Shown piece after piece: positions 1-12,454 of a stretch of DNA of 64,000 nt. A model generated the notes under the pieces. That model searched no databases. It was not told the origin of the DNA and saw only the letters and a program-made list of their open reading frames with translations. The stretch comes from Cephalotrichum gorgonifer (Eukaryota; Ascomycota; Sordariomycetes; Microascales; Microascaceae). How positions within the stretch are numbered: position 1 is the first letter of the stretch; each line of letters begins with the position of its first letter. The DNA is taken from NCBI GenBank assembly GCA_900312665.1, contig ONZQ02000018.1, positions 582,264 to 646,263 on the forward strand, written 5' to 3'. The position numbers and the translations under genes were made by a program.

Positions 1-536
1 CCTCCGCAGACAAGGCGGGTGAAGGGCGTCAGCTCCGTGCCTAGGTATGGCTCGATGATATTCTATCACGACGCCAAGTTAGCTCCCGGTACGCAACACG
101 GGGTACTCCCATACAGGTCGGGGGGAGCGTCGTGTTGCCCGCAGTCAACTGTCCGACGTATCGTAGGCCGGGGACGAGGGGGGGGGGGGGGTGCCCATAC
201 CCTTCTGTAGAAGTTATAGCTGCCGAACTGGACGGCGGAGTACGGCACGATGCGAATGCAGTTGGTACCGTTTCCGCGCATGAACCCCCGCCAGCCCTCC
301 TCCTTCCACATCTTGCCGAGGGCCTGGCCCACCGACAGCTTATACGCATCGCGGCCGGCGCTCTGGATCTGGAATAGGATCTTCAGGCGCTCCAGCGGGG
401 ACACGACCGTCCGCGATACGGCGCCCGCGACGCCGCCGGCGCAGAAGGCCGCGACGACGGGCTGCGAGAACTTGTCCTTTATGATTTCGAGGGTTGGTTT
501 CAGCGCGGACTTGGGCTCCGTCGGGCCCGATGTTGA
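1..536 (-). CDS. Mitochondrial carrier family protein (partial, YPR011C-like)
   Basis: Six-helix inner-membrane solute carrier. The yeast relative YPR011C is reported to move adenosine phosphosulfates; the substrate here is inferred by similarity only. Two exons can be read: 536-201, then 62-1 after an intron at 200-63 (donor GTATGG, acceptor GATAG). The first repeat holds the carrier signature (AGGVAGAVSRTVVSPLERLK), then GWRGFMRGNGTNCIRIVPYSA, and exon 62-1 continues into the second repeat (ELTPFTRLVCGG). The 3' part lies beyond the left edge. The 5' end is unsettled: an acceptor CCTAG sits just upstream of 536, with a CTAAC branch site about 20 bases before it. A 12-base first exon at 669-658 (MAIL, donor GTGAGC) is in phase but too short to trust. 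Family assignment is firm; start and substrate are not. Confidence 0.85.
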
Positions 537-3028
537 CTAGGCAGGAAGAAAGACGAGGTTAGCGCCGGGTTCTGCATGGGACGGGGAGCTGTGAAAGACC
601 AAGCGTGAGGCACTCGTGGAAGGAAGAGCTGGGGATTAGGAGGACTGGTTGGCTCACAAGTATCGCCATGGTTGGGGGCTCTCGTGGCAGTGCCACCTCT
701 TAACGCGGTTCCGCGACACCAGAAAACAGCTCTATATCCCGAGTAGCGGTCCGTTCCGTGCGCATATATGGGCTAGCTGCGTGTTGGATCCTATCCTGTA
801 GCAAAAGAAAAAGGAGCTACGTTCGCGGGTTCGCAGTGAATGGGAGACTCTCCGGGTTCGCGGCAGAGACAATTTCGAATCCGCAGGCGCTATATCGCAA
901 TAGTTCGTCGGGGGGACGTTCGTAGGAAGCGGTGGCACATGTCGAGTCTATCGAGAGCCGATTCGGGAGGGGGGTGAGAGGGGGGGCGGCCTTCCTCGTC
1001 GCGGCTTTGAAAAAGGCCACAAACGGGCTTTGTGTGTTGCTATAGCTCGTGCTCGGAGGTGGGCACCATGGAACCGGAGACGGTGAAAAGAGTTACTCGT
1101 ACTCGCGTAAAAAAGGGTGTTTGCAATTTCTCGTCGCACGTGGCAAACTTGACCCTTTTTTTTTCTGACTCTTTCTCTTTAGAGACTGTGGGGGAGAGGA
1201 CACAGCCCACAAGGCTGGGCGTTAAGAACTGAGCGGAGGGCACGAAGGAGAAGAAGAAGAAAGAAAGAATAAGCTGCTTCGCGTAAAATGACAGGTAGCC
1301 CAGAAAGGGGGCAGGTTTGTTGACTAAAGGGAGAATGGGGAGAAGGGAGGAGGAGAGTGAGCGCGGTAACTAACCACCACCACGAGATGGCACGCGCTTT
1401 CTATGTGGGGAGGGGGACGAGGCTTTAGCGCGGCTCTTGGAGGTGGAAGTTGGAAGGGGGTGGCTTCTGCCACTTGTAAGAGGCCAAGGAACTTGTAAAA
1501 TGTCAAGGGGGGGGATAAAACCAGAGAGGTCCGAAACAACCCGTTGTGGTTGGCTAAGATGTCACGGAGCTCGGCGTCAAGGGTCCGACCGAGTTAGGAA
1601 TTGGTGTTGGAGATGGGGCTGGAATCAAAGTAGACTGTACTCTAGAGTGCAATTGCGAAATGGAAAATGGAAGCAGAAAGAGATAGTGAATGTGCTGAGT
1701 TTCTTCTTCCTCTCTTCTATTCTTTACTTAGGGAATACAGTAGAAAAAATCTACCAATAATGCATGTAGGTATTCCCCTTCACAGAGACGCTTCTACTTG
1801 TCCTCCAAGAGCGAACCGGCTCCTCCTTCCCTCCCCCGCCCCGATAGGGAATGACACTTCCGCGGGAAATCCCGACTGGGAACAAAACGTCTTAGCTTTG
1901 ATCTGATGATTAAAGCCGAGCATTACCGGCGGCGTTTCCCTATTGTTTTTTTTTTGGCATGTAAGTATTAACTAAAAGTTTCGCGAGTTCAGCTGAGCAA
2001 ACGGGGTCACGGGACACAAGTGCATGGAACGATTATCCCCATACATTATGCGGTCAAAGTCTTAGTGCCGGGTCCACAGACACTCGGCCGGTACTTATAC
2101 TTGGATGGCGGTGAGGCCTACCATACGTACTCTTGCTGTGGCACACCACTATTAATGCTCATATCCGTCCTACGAAGTCTCGTCTTTGAATGGGTGTCTT
2201 TGAAAGCCAGCTGACTCCACTATCGTACATACATTACACCAAACTACTCGTAAGAAAGGACCTTGGGGGTTAAGTGCTTGTATTAGTCGGCCTTGATCAT
2301 CTGTATGAGCCATACTAGTAAATGATCGACTCGTACGAGTACGAGTCCGACGAGCAGATGCTCACCTACTCCCGCGTGAGACAGACCTCTCCCTGTCACA
2401 GGTCGCTGGCCCGCCGCCTCGTCCTCGCCTCGCCTTGGCGCCGTCACGTCGTCCCAAAACCGCCTTGTCAAAGACATGGCGCACATGGGCACATCGTGAT
2501 CACATTGACCGCAGAGAACCCAATGCCAGAAGATTGGAGAGGAACCTTAAGCACGTTTCCCAGCCGAGACGCCAGAAATCAATTTCTTAAAACGAAACTA
2601 TACACGCAGAGCCACTGTGCCCGAAGGGGACCACAGCCGCCGAGAGAAAAAAAAATCGACTGACGCGTTGTCAGAGGTCAAAATAGGAAGCACGATAGAA
2701 ACCAGACTAAGACTACAGATCATACCAGCCCCTCTGCTAACGATTGTTTCGTCCAGGAAATATGGATGCCCAGGACTGCCCACCCCGCCGTTGGTAAACG
2801 AAATAGCAACCTGTCAAGGTCGCTAATCAAGTTTCAAACTAGAGGATTTGTTTCAAACGTACACGAAAATCAAAAGATTACCGTAAGCCCGGAAGTAAAT
2901 CCGAGAAAACGAACGAGAAACCCAGACGGGATGGGGATGGGACGGAAATATTTCGGTTGCAGCTGGCCGCCACAACAGTCCAGTTGGTAGCACGTCGCGT
3001 CGACAAGACAAGGCAAGCCGGCTTACAT
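537..3028. other. Intergenic region, no supported gene
   Basis: About 2.5 kb between the carrier's first confirmed exon and the 3' end of the SR-protein gene. It holds stop-rich short frames, several homopurine runs and a T-rich stretch near 1155-1175. I see no conserved protein, splice-bounded exon or tRNA-like fold. It must contain the carrier promoter and probably its first exon (candidate ATG at 669). Confidence 0.5.
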
Positions 3029-4446
3029 CTACTCAGCCACGTCGAGGTCATCGTGGGGGGGAGGGCTATCGATGATGGCTAGAGCGGTGGAGGAGTCAGC
3101 ATCATTCGCGGTCAAACATAAGGGGGGGTGGGCCGGGATAGGTCCTTACGCTTCCGGTCATCGCCGTTAGTATCATTATCACGGCGGTCACGGTCGTCCC
3201 GATCGGCGTCCTTCATGTCCCTATCACTATCAAGCCACGTTGTTAGCCGCGCTGCGCACGTAATATAGTCCTGTCAGGAGTCAGGAGAGATTCCAAACGT
3301 ACCGATCAGGGCTGCGGCTCCTCTCGCGGTCGCGGTCACGTCGCTCGCGGTCATAGTCCCGGTCACGGTCGCGGCGATCATCCTTGCGCGGGGAGTAGTC
3401 GCGGGTGCTGCGACGAGGCGAGGGAGACCGGCCACGTGTGGGAGGAGAAGAGCGGCGAAGACGACGATCGCGGTCACGACCAGAGTCGAAGCGCCAAGAT
3501 GCAGACGGAGGGGTACGAGCCCACTATGGGTAGTTTGTTAGCGAGAACGAACACACAGGGGTGTGTTATCAAGACATACCTCGATCTTCAGGATGTCGTC
3601 TCGACCAATCTTCTTGTTGTGCATCTCATGGTAAGCATCATCGGAGTCGCGACGATCCTCGTACTCCACAAACGCAAAGCTGGATATCGCAACGAGCAGC
3701 GGTTAGTAAGGTACGGCGTAATGAGGTAGCATGGGACTGTCCCAGGGGGGGAGCTTACAGTCTGCTAGAGGCCGAGCGCGGTGCAGGAATATCACAGCGG
3801 ACCAAGCGTCCGTAGCTAAGACAGGTTACAACGTTAGCATAAGGCGTGCGGAGAGGTGACGGCAAACCAATGAGTTGAGATGGTGGCATCCCTGCACTTA
3901 GCAGGCTACTTGATCTGGCCACGCGCAACAAAGTAAATTGTGCGGTGAAAGAGCCAGCCACTCTCGTAGTATCCGCCCGGCAGGCAGCGACAGAAACGCT
4001 CTGCAGGAAGCGCACTCGGGCTTGACGACGACGACGACGACGATGACGGATCGATGGACGACGACGGAAAAGGACGAGGACGACGACGGCGGTACGAGGA
4101 GGGTAGGTGTGCGACGGTGGGTGACGGTTGGGGGGAGGTAGGAGACAGTAGGGTCAGGGAGGGCGGGCGGGCGGGCGGACGACGGCGGCAGCGTAGGCGA
4201 GAGAGGAGAGGTTGAGAGAACCGCCGGAGGAAAACGAGAACGACGCAAACGCAAACGGAGTTGGGGGGGTGGGAGGCAGGGTCCCGAGATGCCGAATTTG
4301 GGGGGGGACGCTTTCGGCCGTCACGATGGGGGTAATCGGGGTATCGACGCGTGGACATACCGTTCGAATTCGTGGGCGAGGTCGCGGGCACGAGTGCCGT
4401 GGCTAAAGCCCGTCACGTACAGGGTGGTTCCGCCGCCGCGAGACAT
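3029..4446 (-). CDS. SR-type splicing factor, one RRM plus RS tail (Srp1-like)
   Basis: Serine/arginine-rich pre-mRNA splicing regulator of the nucleus, 196 residues. Exons: 4446-4361, 3815-3759, 3679-3580, 3523-3303, 3226-3150, 3078-3029. Residues 1-85 form one RRM: TLYVTGF is the RNP2 strand, RCDIPAPR follows, and FAFVEYED is the RNP1 strand. The tail from about residue 95 is rich in RS, RD and RDRDR dipeptides (RGRSPSPRRS, RERSRSPDR), the substrate of SR kinases, and ends in the acidic HDDLDVAE. Length and layout match fungal Srp1-type proteins, named by resemblance to S. pombe Srp1. Intron 1 is unusually long (545 bases, 4360-3816) with GAC and GGGC microsatellites; SR genes often self-regulate through such introns, which is inference here. 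It is divergent from the acyltransferase gene at 5603. Confidence 0.88.
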
Positions 4447-5602
4447 GGTGGCGATTTCGCTGTTGACGTGTTGTGGTTTCTGGTGGTGAGGTGAGAGAAG
4501 AAAAAAAATTAAGAGGACAAAACAACAAGGTTGTTAGAAGTCTGAGTTATCCCCTTGCCTATTCGGTGGATGGGTATTTCAGCACTGGATTATCAGAAGA
4601 GATGAAGTAGAAGAAAGGTTTGACGAAACAAGCCCTTGCGAAGTGGTAGACTTCAAATGATTGGGAGGGATGAGACAGAGAAGGTCCAACCTGAAGTGGA
4701 AGCAGATCAGGGTGGGATGCTCACATTATCGCCAACTTGGGGATACGAGGCAGGCAGGGTTGGCGTAGATTATGTAATGGCCAAGAACGAGACAACCTTG
4801 TGCTCCTAGCTCGCCCGATGTTTCCGTGTCAATTAGCATCTGTCACCAATGCCGTATTATGACGCATAGGAAACTGGGGTCGAGCACGTGATTATCTAGC
4901 TGAAGTCCATGCAGGCGTAACTCTAACAACTCTAACATGAAGGAAGGGAAGACAGAGTGAAACAGAAAACAGCAAACAATGTAAAGCGCTGGCTGGTGTG
5001 GCGTTCCACCTTTCGCCACACTCTATAATCCGCAACCGCAACCTACTTGTACAAGGCTGGTGGTTTTCCGTAACTTCCGAGCTTTCGCGATCTTGGGGAA
5101 GTGACGTCGACGGGTCCTAAGTGGGCATAATACACTCTGTCCTCGTTACCCGTGCAAGTATTCAGCAAGCGCTCCTTTTCAATATGAGCATGGAGTTTCC
5201 GCCAGCGCCATCGCCTCGGCTCGTGCATCATGTCTGGTTGTGGCGCTCCCAGCAATCCGCTCCAGGCTGACCCAGGAACACCAAACCTTGCTTAACCCAG
5301 ACGGAAGGCCCGGGAAAGCCTGGTAGGGCGAAGAGGTAGAGGCATATAAGATACACTATAGACTCCACTTCCTCGTACTTCTCATCACTCGCCCTCTCAC
5401 TTCTCACTTCTCACCACCATCTCGCAATCCTTCGCTTAGCGACCAGACCTGGCTCTGTACTCCGCGTGAAGTCAGCCTCAGCCTGGCGTTTTTTTCTCCC
5501 CTTCCTTCCTACATCCCAACCATCCCGCCTAGTCTGATGGACCTTGTACCATTCATCCACGGCATAGCTTAAGCCACCTAACCCGATCCTCCTCTCAGCC
5601 CT
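4447..5602. promoter_or_regulatory. Divergent promoter region between SR factor and sterol acyltransferase
   Basis: About 1.15 kb between two start codons facing away from each other. The last 250 bases before 5603 are strongly C/T-rich, as in many fungal core promoters and leaders. I recognise no specific operator and no coding segment. Confidence 0.5.
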
Positions 5603-7941
5603 ATGACTTCAAGGACAAGCGACATGGGCCGGCCTACAGCCGCCCTGGACGGCCCGGGCAATGTCTCATCCCCCTCGTCCCGAGAAGTCACTACCAACCC
5701 CATCCCCCGTCACGTCAGCCTTAATACCCAACCCGAGCCGCCGGCCCCGGACCCGAAGGTCACGGTCAACGGCAGGCGGCCCGCCCTGAGGCCGAGGGGC
5801 AAGTTCCGGGACCTTGTCTTCACCCGCACGTACTCGGCCTTCGACCGGAAGAACGAGGCGGCGGCCAACAGTCCGTTTTACGGCTTCTTCACCCTGTGCT
5901 GGCTGACGCTGGCGCTGTTCATACTGAAGACCGCCGTGGCGAACTGGAAAACGCAGGGTAACCCGCTGGGGACGAACGACATCATGCGGAACATGTTATC
6001 CCGTGATGGTAAGCAAATATGCCGTATAGCCGCGCCTATTAAATATGTAAAAGCTCTAATATACTCTTTTCTCTTCGTTCTTTCCTCCCTTCAGTTCTCG
6101 TACTCATGATATCTGACGGCGTGATATGCGCCCTCACGTTCGTGTCCTGGTTAATCCAACTGGCCGTCCTCCATGGTTATCTCGACTGGGACAGAACGGG
6201 GTGGATACTCCAGAACGTAAGACCTCCCATACACACCTCCCAACCTTGAGCTGTACTGGTTGCCCGGAAAAACTAAACATCGCTTTTGGATTCCCCGGTA
6301 AAGGTCTGGCAGACCATCTTCATCGGCGGCGTGGTCGGACTGACCATCGCCAGGGACTGGCCCTGGACACACACCGTCTTCTTCGTCCTCCACGGCCTCG
6401 TCCTCCTTATGAAGCAGCACTCGTACGCCTTCTACAACGGTCACCTCTCTACAGTCTCCAACGAGCGGACCATCCTCCGCGCCGCCCTCGGGAAGCTAAA
6501 AGAAAGGGATCCCGCCGCCGCCAGCTCCACATCTGTCTCCGCGGCTGCGTCGACGGCCCTCTCGCGACGGAGCTCGATCGTGAAGTCGAGGCAGCAGGAA
6601 AGGAGAGCATCCCTGAAGGACGAGGAGCCGGAGATCGACGAGCCGGAGATAGACAAGGTCATCTCCCACATCGATTCTAACGTAGCCATCCCGGCGGGCG
6701 CCTTCCGCCTCTACGAGATGGTGCTGGAGGACGAGATCGACTTCCACACCCAGGAACTAGTGAGGAACACCACAGCGAAGAGGAGGGCGTACCCAAATAA
6801 CCTCAACTTCTGCAACCTCGCCGAGTTCCTCTTTTTGCCTACCGTCGTGTACGAGCTCGAGTACCCTCGCACCGAGTCGATCAACTGGTACTTCGTTTTG
6901 GAGAAGCTGGCGGCGACGGTCGGGATCCTATTCGTCATGAATATGCTCTCTCAGACCTTTATATGTAAGCTCTCTCTTTGCCCTCTCCCCACTACGCCGC
7001 TGCCCCTCCTGAGGACCAAGATCTGGGAGGCTAAATGCATGTGCTGGCCCTAGATCCTGTTGTTATGCGGGCGGTCTCTATGAAACAGATGGGCGTCCCG
7101 CTCTGCGAGCGACTACGGGAGTTCCCCTGGATGCTCAGTGATCTCATGTTTCCTTTCATGGCAGAGTACCTCGTAAGTTCTTCTTTTTTTCGTCACCCTT
7201 CCTCTCCCTCTCCCTCTCTCGCCGCCTAAAGGCGAGAATTCCCCCCTCTCCCTTCTGACGACGAATTCTTACGCTGACGGAATTGCCCTGGGAAGCTTAC
7301 GTGGTACCTCATCTGGGAGACCATTCTCAACACCATCGCGGAGTTGACGCGCTTCGCCGACAGGAACTTCTACGATCCGTGGTGGAACAGCGGTAACGCC
7401 CGCCCCCCAGAATCATTGACGGCATAGATTCTAATAACTCCCTTCATTAGTATCTTGGGATCAGTTCGCGAGAGAGTGGAACAAGTATGCGAAGCTCCCT
7501 CCCTGCCCAAACTTCACACCCACACACACTCTCTCTAACACGCGCAAAAAACAGACCCGTCCACAACTTCCTCCTCCGTCACGTCTACCATAGCTCTATC
7601 TCCTCCATGAAGGTAGACAAGCACACCGCCACCCTCATCACCTTCTTCCTATCAGCTTGCGTCCACGAGATGGTCATGTGGTGTCTGTTCAAGAAGCTAC
7701 GCGGCTACCTTCTTGTTTTACAGATGTGCCAATTACCCGTATGAACCTCCCGCTGGGGACACTCCCATCAATTTCAGCCCCTATTTTTGGGTCGGGAGTA
7801 AAACGACTGACCGCCATATAGTTGATCCAACTGAGCCGTACCAAGTGGCTACGCGACCGCAAGGTACTGGGCAACATCATCTTCTGGATAGGAATATTCA
7901 CGGGCCCGAGTCTCCTCTGCAGCCTCTATCTCATCTTATAA
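5603..7941 (+). CDS. Sterol O-acyltransferase (ARE1/ARE2, MBOAT family)
   Basis: Endoplasmic-reticulum multipass enzyme that esterifies sterols with acyl-CoA for storage in lipid droplets. Exons: 5603-6008, 6095-6216, 6304-6964, 7054-7172, 7296-7392, 7451-7484, 7555-7738, 7822-7941, giving 580 residues, the usual size. The N-terminal ~85 residues are disordered, followed by FYGFFTLCWLTLALFILK and further membrane helices. A soluble loop with Ser/Ala and acidic runs follows residue ~290. The C-terminal half carries the family blocks YPVVMRAV, FPWMLSDLMFPFM, FADRNFYDPWWNS, WDQFAREWNKPVHNFLLRHVY and SACVHEMVMW; the His in the last block is the expected MBOAT catalytic residue. The conserved FYxDWWN block reads FYDPWWN here, a change worth checking. 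The stop at 7941 faces fimbrin (convergent). Confidence 0.93.
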
Positions 7942-8295
7942 ACTGGAAAACGGTAACAGTTCTAACCACAATGGAGTGCAGCTCGCTCTATCTTCTCCGT
8001 ACCTTGACTATGGGCTTAAATGAACCAACGTCCAGGGGTTGGCAGTCACATTAGAGGAAGGGGATGGGTGGAAAATGAATGATACGACAACCCAGCAAAT
8101 AAAGCAGATCCCTGGCAGGGTCAAAGGATAAAAAAGCTCGACTGTATTTAATTCTCTCCCAACAAATAAAGCTCTCTTCCTGACCTACACATCCCTAAGA
8201 AGGAAGAAAAAAGTCGAGAAGAAACTTTTAAGCAAACCAAACGACCTCCCATCATCTCCCTGAACCCCGCGAACCCCACGGCCCCCTATTCCCAT
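7942..8295. other. Convergent intergenic region (3' ends)
   Basis: 354 bases between the stops of the acyltransferase (+) and fimbrin (-). It is A-rich, with AATAAA-like sequences near 8097 and 8163 that may serve the upstream gene's polyadenylation. No coding content is seen. Confidence 0.5.
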
Positions 8296-10616
8296 TTAAT
8301 GCAGCTTGTCAGCCGTCGCCATTAGCGAACCTAGAAGTAAATGTCAGTCAGTCACAGATATCAACCAAAAAAAATTCCCCTCAAGGGCACCCATATCTCA
8401 CGTACCTATAAACGTAGTCACTAGTCGACTGCGGATCTGGCAGATATCTTCAGGAACAAGCCAGATCGTAGCGCCCATCTTCCTCGCGATACTGATGCTC
8501 AGCTTCGCGTTCAGGTACGCGTCATCATCCGTGTGGCCCGGCGTCACGAGGTCGTAGTCAACGTAGCTGCTCTTCATTCCGTTCAGCACGTCGAGAAGGA
8601 AGACGCCGGTTCCGATGGACGGATCCTTGAACGACCGGATGGACGAGTTACGTCCACCCTTCCGCGACATGTCATTGGCCCACCGGACCATTTCCGCATC
8701 GGTGATCTCCCGCTTGCCCAGGCTCTGGGCTAGTGCCGAGAGCGTGCGGGTGATGTCCTTCCGCATCAGCTGCCAGACGAGCCCCAGTGTCAGCATCTTC
8801 TGCCCATCCGTGATATCAGCGCCTTGTATCCCGACCAGTGAGAACCCATTCTGCTTCCCGAGCTCGATAGCGTAGTTGGTGTTCTCGACGGCCTTAAACC
8901 TCATCAGTTCACCGCCGTTTGCGGGGGCCTTGTTCACGTGGCGCCAATTCACCGAACCCGGGATGACCTTGTCGTAGGCTTGTAATAGGATAGTCCCATC
9001 GCGGAGATCGTCGAAGAGGGACTGGACGTTCGGCTGCACGTCCAGACTGTTGAGCCAGAGCGTGAAGACGCGGGCTTCCCGCTCTCCCTCGGCATCAAAG
9101 TCCTCTACCTCGAGCTTCTCCTCCTCGGTAATAGGGTCGAGGGCCGGGTGGGTGTTGAACAAGTTAGCGACGAAGGCAAGGTTGAGCTTCGGGTTTCCAG
9201 CGACGAGTGACGTAGGGGTGAGGAACTTCCGGCACCCAAGACGGTCGGCGTTGTCAAGCACGGCTTCGGCTCGCTGAAGTAGATCGTGGATTTGGAGCGG
9301 GTTTCGGTTGCAGCCGTACTCGGATCCGATCTGCGCAAGAAGAACGGTATAGTTCTCTCCGTCCTTTACGTCGGAAGAGAAGTTGGACACCCTATAGGCC
9401 ATCACCAGTTAGCAGGCCTGAACGGAGCCACAAAACAACAAAGGGGGAGGCAAGAATCAGAAGAGGCTTACCTTCTCGGCCAGCCAGCGGCCTTGAGGTG
9501 GTAGTTGACCCAGCGCAGGAGAATCTGCTCCGGCGGCAGGCGGAGGAACTGCTCCAGGGTCTCGTCGTCTTCGAGCAAGCGGTAAAGCTCAGGATGGAGC
9601 TTGATATCGATCTTGCCCAGCAGACCGCGGCGAATAACCTGCCAGATGAGGCCGAGGATGAGATGCTCCCTGACCTCGATAATGTCCCCAGCGCCAATGT
9701 TGACCACGGAGCAGCCGATACCCTTGGCGGACTCGATGACGATGTTGTTGTTCTCGGTCATCTGGAAGTGGTTGAGGGTCTTGGTTTTCCTCCCGGCGAT
9801 ATTGAGGACTCGCTCATCAATGGTATCGGGGACGCTGTCGTTGATGAGCTTCGCCAGGACCAGACCGTCCTTGCACTCGTCGAACATCTCAAAGGTGTCG
9901 GTGGGGAAGGGGAGGCGGGCGCCGATATCAGGATCACCGGCTAGGACCGCATTGATGTGGCGAGTGAACTCGGTCCGCTCGTCCTCGTTGATCGTGTGCG
10001 TCACGTTCGAGCTGGAACCCTGAACCTGGATCTTTCCACCACCCGCAGCGCTCGTCTGGCGAACATGGCCACCAGTACGCTGGGCGACGACACCGGGCGA
10101 CTGAGGGGTAGGCCCAGAGGACAGGCGCTTCTGGGCGGGAGAGGACTCGCGAAGCTTTGCTATAAGCTATGGGTGGTAGAGTGGATGCGACGGTTAGCTA
10201 CAAAGGATCAAGACGAGGAATCAATGGTAGGGTCGAGGAGACGGGAACCGCTGCCTTCTTGCAACTCACCCCGACATAGTCCTCGAGCTCAACTCGTCGC
10301 GAAGAGTCGAGTTCAACTTCCTTTAGCGCCTGCCTAACGACATCGTATGGCTGGCGCTCGCTCTGCTGAGTGGCCTTGATGGTCGTGGCCTCGTCCAGAT
10401 ACCCCTTGTCGTCGACATCGAGCTTCCGGAACGCATCAGAGAGGGAGAAGATCTCGTTCTGCGGGAACTGAGGGAACTTCCTGTAAGGTCACAGTTAGTA
10501 GATGCGAGAAAGTATGTATCTCCGGCACCAGGGCGCAAATCCCATCTAGAGAAGGGTATGGGTTCTTGTTGTTGAGGAGGAGGAGTTACGCACCTCTGAA
10601 GCTTGAGAACGTTCAT
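8296..10616 (-). CDS. Fimbrin (actin-bundling protein, Sac6-like)
   Basis: Cross-links actin filaments in patches, cables and the hyphal subapical collar. Exons: 10616-10594, 10480-10270, 10166-9472, 9391-8406, 8330-8296, giving 649 residues, the normal fimbrin length. Residues ~9-75 form an EF-hand-like module whose loop DVDDKGYLDEAT is degenerate at its last ligand position. Four calponin-homology domains follow, paired as two actin-binding domains, with blocks such as DTFEMFDECKDGLVLAKLIN, KTKTLNHFQMTENN and LGLIWQVIRRGLL in the first pair and LFDDLRDGTILLQAYDKV in the second. The end GATIWLVPEDICQIRSRLVTTFIG is highly conserved. The last exon is only 35 bases (SLMATADKLH). Start and stop are both well fixed by conservation. 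Confidence 0.96.
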
Positions 10617-12454
10617 GGCGGCGGGGAATAATGGTGATGGGGAGAGCTCTGAGCTGGAGTGGGGCTAGCTGGGCTAGCAAAATCGCGACAGCTTCTTCTC
10701 GAGGCCGGATTTACGGGTAAGATGCTATGCACGGGAGAGCAGGCGTGCTCGGTGGTTGGCGCTGCAGACGTCGGCGGTTTGTGCGGATGCTGCGGATGCT
10801 TATCGCAAGCTCGTGATGTCGAACCTGGTGGAAAGTGGGACAATTGAAGTAGCCGTGGTGAGGCGCGGGTTGAGGGGCGAGAGGAGGGAGGGGCTGGTTA
10901 GTATAAGTGGGTAATGTGCGGGTATGGTAGTGAGTACTAAAGCTTGTAGCGTAATAATAATGCGGGATAACACAAAGTACCGGATTGCGCCTGTGCTACT
11001 CAAAGTGTACAAACGTGACGGTATACTCGTACAATTGGAAAAGGTACTCGTACAGGTGAATAAAGAAGAGACAATATTATGAGCTTTCTTGATCCATCAT
11101 CCAAGGGGACGGAGACGGAAGCGGCGGTATATATCAATTCTGCCAAGATATACATGTAGGCAGCCATAAACCGGAAATGAAACCTTCGTTGACGTAGTTC
11201 GAAGACTGATTCTATTTTCGTCATCGACCTAACGAAAGAACGAGCCCATGACAATAAGGCACGTCCATAAAATTCGCCTTGACATCCCGGGCCCATGTAT
11301 CACTGGCAGGGGCAAGATGGCCTCCCAACCTTTAACAGGGAAACACATGGCGATGGGTGCTGAGCTTCTTGAGCACCCGCCGATTATCAGCTGAAGGCCA
11401 TGAGTGTTCTCTCAGCATCGTCACCATTCCAGCACTACGCATCGGGGACTAGTAGTAAATAGCGGGGGCGGGGTTCGGGTTCGGTTTACCTCAATCAGTT
11501 TCAATGGATATTATCCATCCATCCCTCCCGAAACGCTGATGTAATAATGCTGCTACGGATTGTACCTGTAATACGCGTACCTACGTGGCCAAGGCACCCA
11601 GCATTACATTGGGAGCGAAATGCTTGGCCCGGTTTCCAGAAGCTTCAGATTTCCTCGTCCTGCCCCAGCCACTCTGAACATTGCGTCACCTCTACTTCGT
11701 ACTAGTTCCACGGAGTCCCCGGCCGCGTCGTAAGCTCCGTCTCAAAACTAAGTCCTATAAAATAGGACTTCACATTTATTGGAGCCTACGAGTTGTACGG
11801 GAGTACGAGGATAACCACGTGTACCCTCTCAACCCGTCTGAACCTAGGACTTGTCGACAAGACATAGGATCCGCTGGGAGCCCCTGTTGTCTTTCACTTT
11901 GTAGCCTACTCCCGACGGGAGGACTCAGGGCAATCAAGCCGAACAACGAAACGACAAGATATACCTGCATTGACAACGAGCTACCTAGCGGCGATGACCT
12001 GGCATGGAGTTGCATCCGTGATCCCCCTCCGTGTTGGCCACCATCGATCGCTGTGTTGCAATAATACCCAATACCACTTACACGATCTCTAAGGGTATGT
12101 GAGGAGCAAGTGAACGATCAGGTAGCTCGATGGCTATACCCACCCCACTTACCCCTCCATTAGTACTGAATGTATCACATACTAGTTATGTTTAGGAATA
12201 GATACATCAGTCACTAACAGCAGTTGCCCCTCCACGGAGCCAACATAATTTTCCTCGATTTTCTTTCTACGAACACGAACTCCGTGAACAAGCCAGAACA
12301 CATTGAAGCTCCAATTCGTCCCAACATATCAACATATCAACCCTTACTCTGTATAATTTTAGACTAGGGATCCGACAGCCCGGTTTCCAACCCAAACGAT
12401 TTGCGGAAACACACAAGTACCACCACCACCACCACCACCAACCATCCAACAAAC
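10617..12454. other. Intergenic region with divergent promoters
   Basis: 1.8 kb upstream of both fimbrin (-) and the RING-like gene (+). Short frames are present but none shows conservation or a splice-bounded structure. It contains the 5' leader of the + strand gene, ending in a CAC microsatellite. Confidence 0.5.
12420..12442 (+). repeat. CAC trinucleotide microsatellite in 5' leader
   Basis: About seven CAC units end 12 bases before the start codon of the RING-like gene. They lie in the probable 5' untranslated leader, so length variation would not alter the protein. Confidence 0.8.

Noticed and set aside
2020..2663. Two + strand frames of 64 and 113 residues in the first large intergenic region
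   Set aside because: No family motif, no exon structure, and codon pattern unlike the surrounding genes; probably chance.
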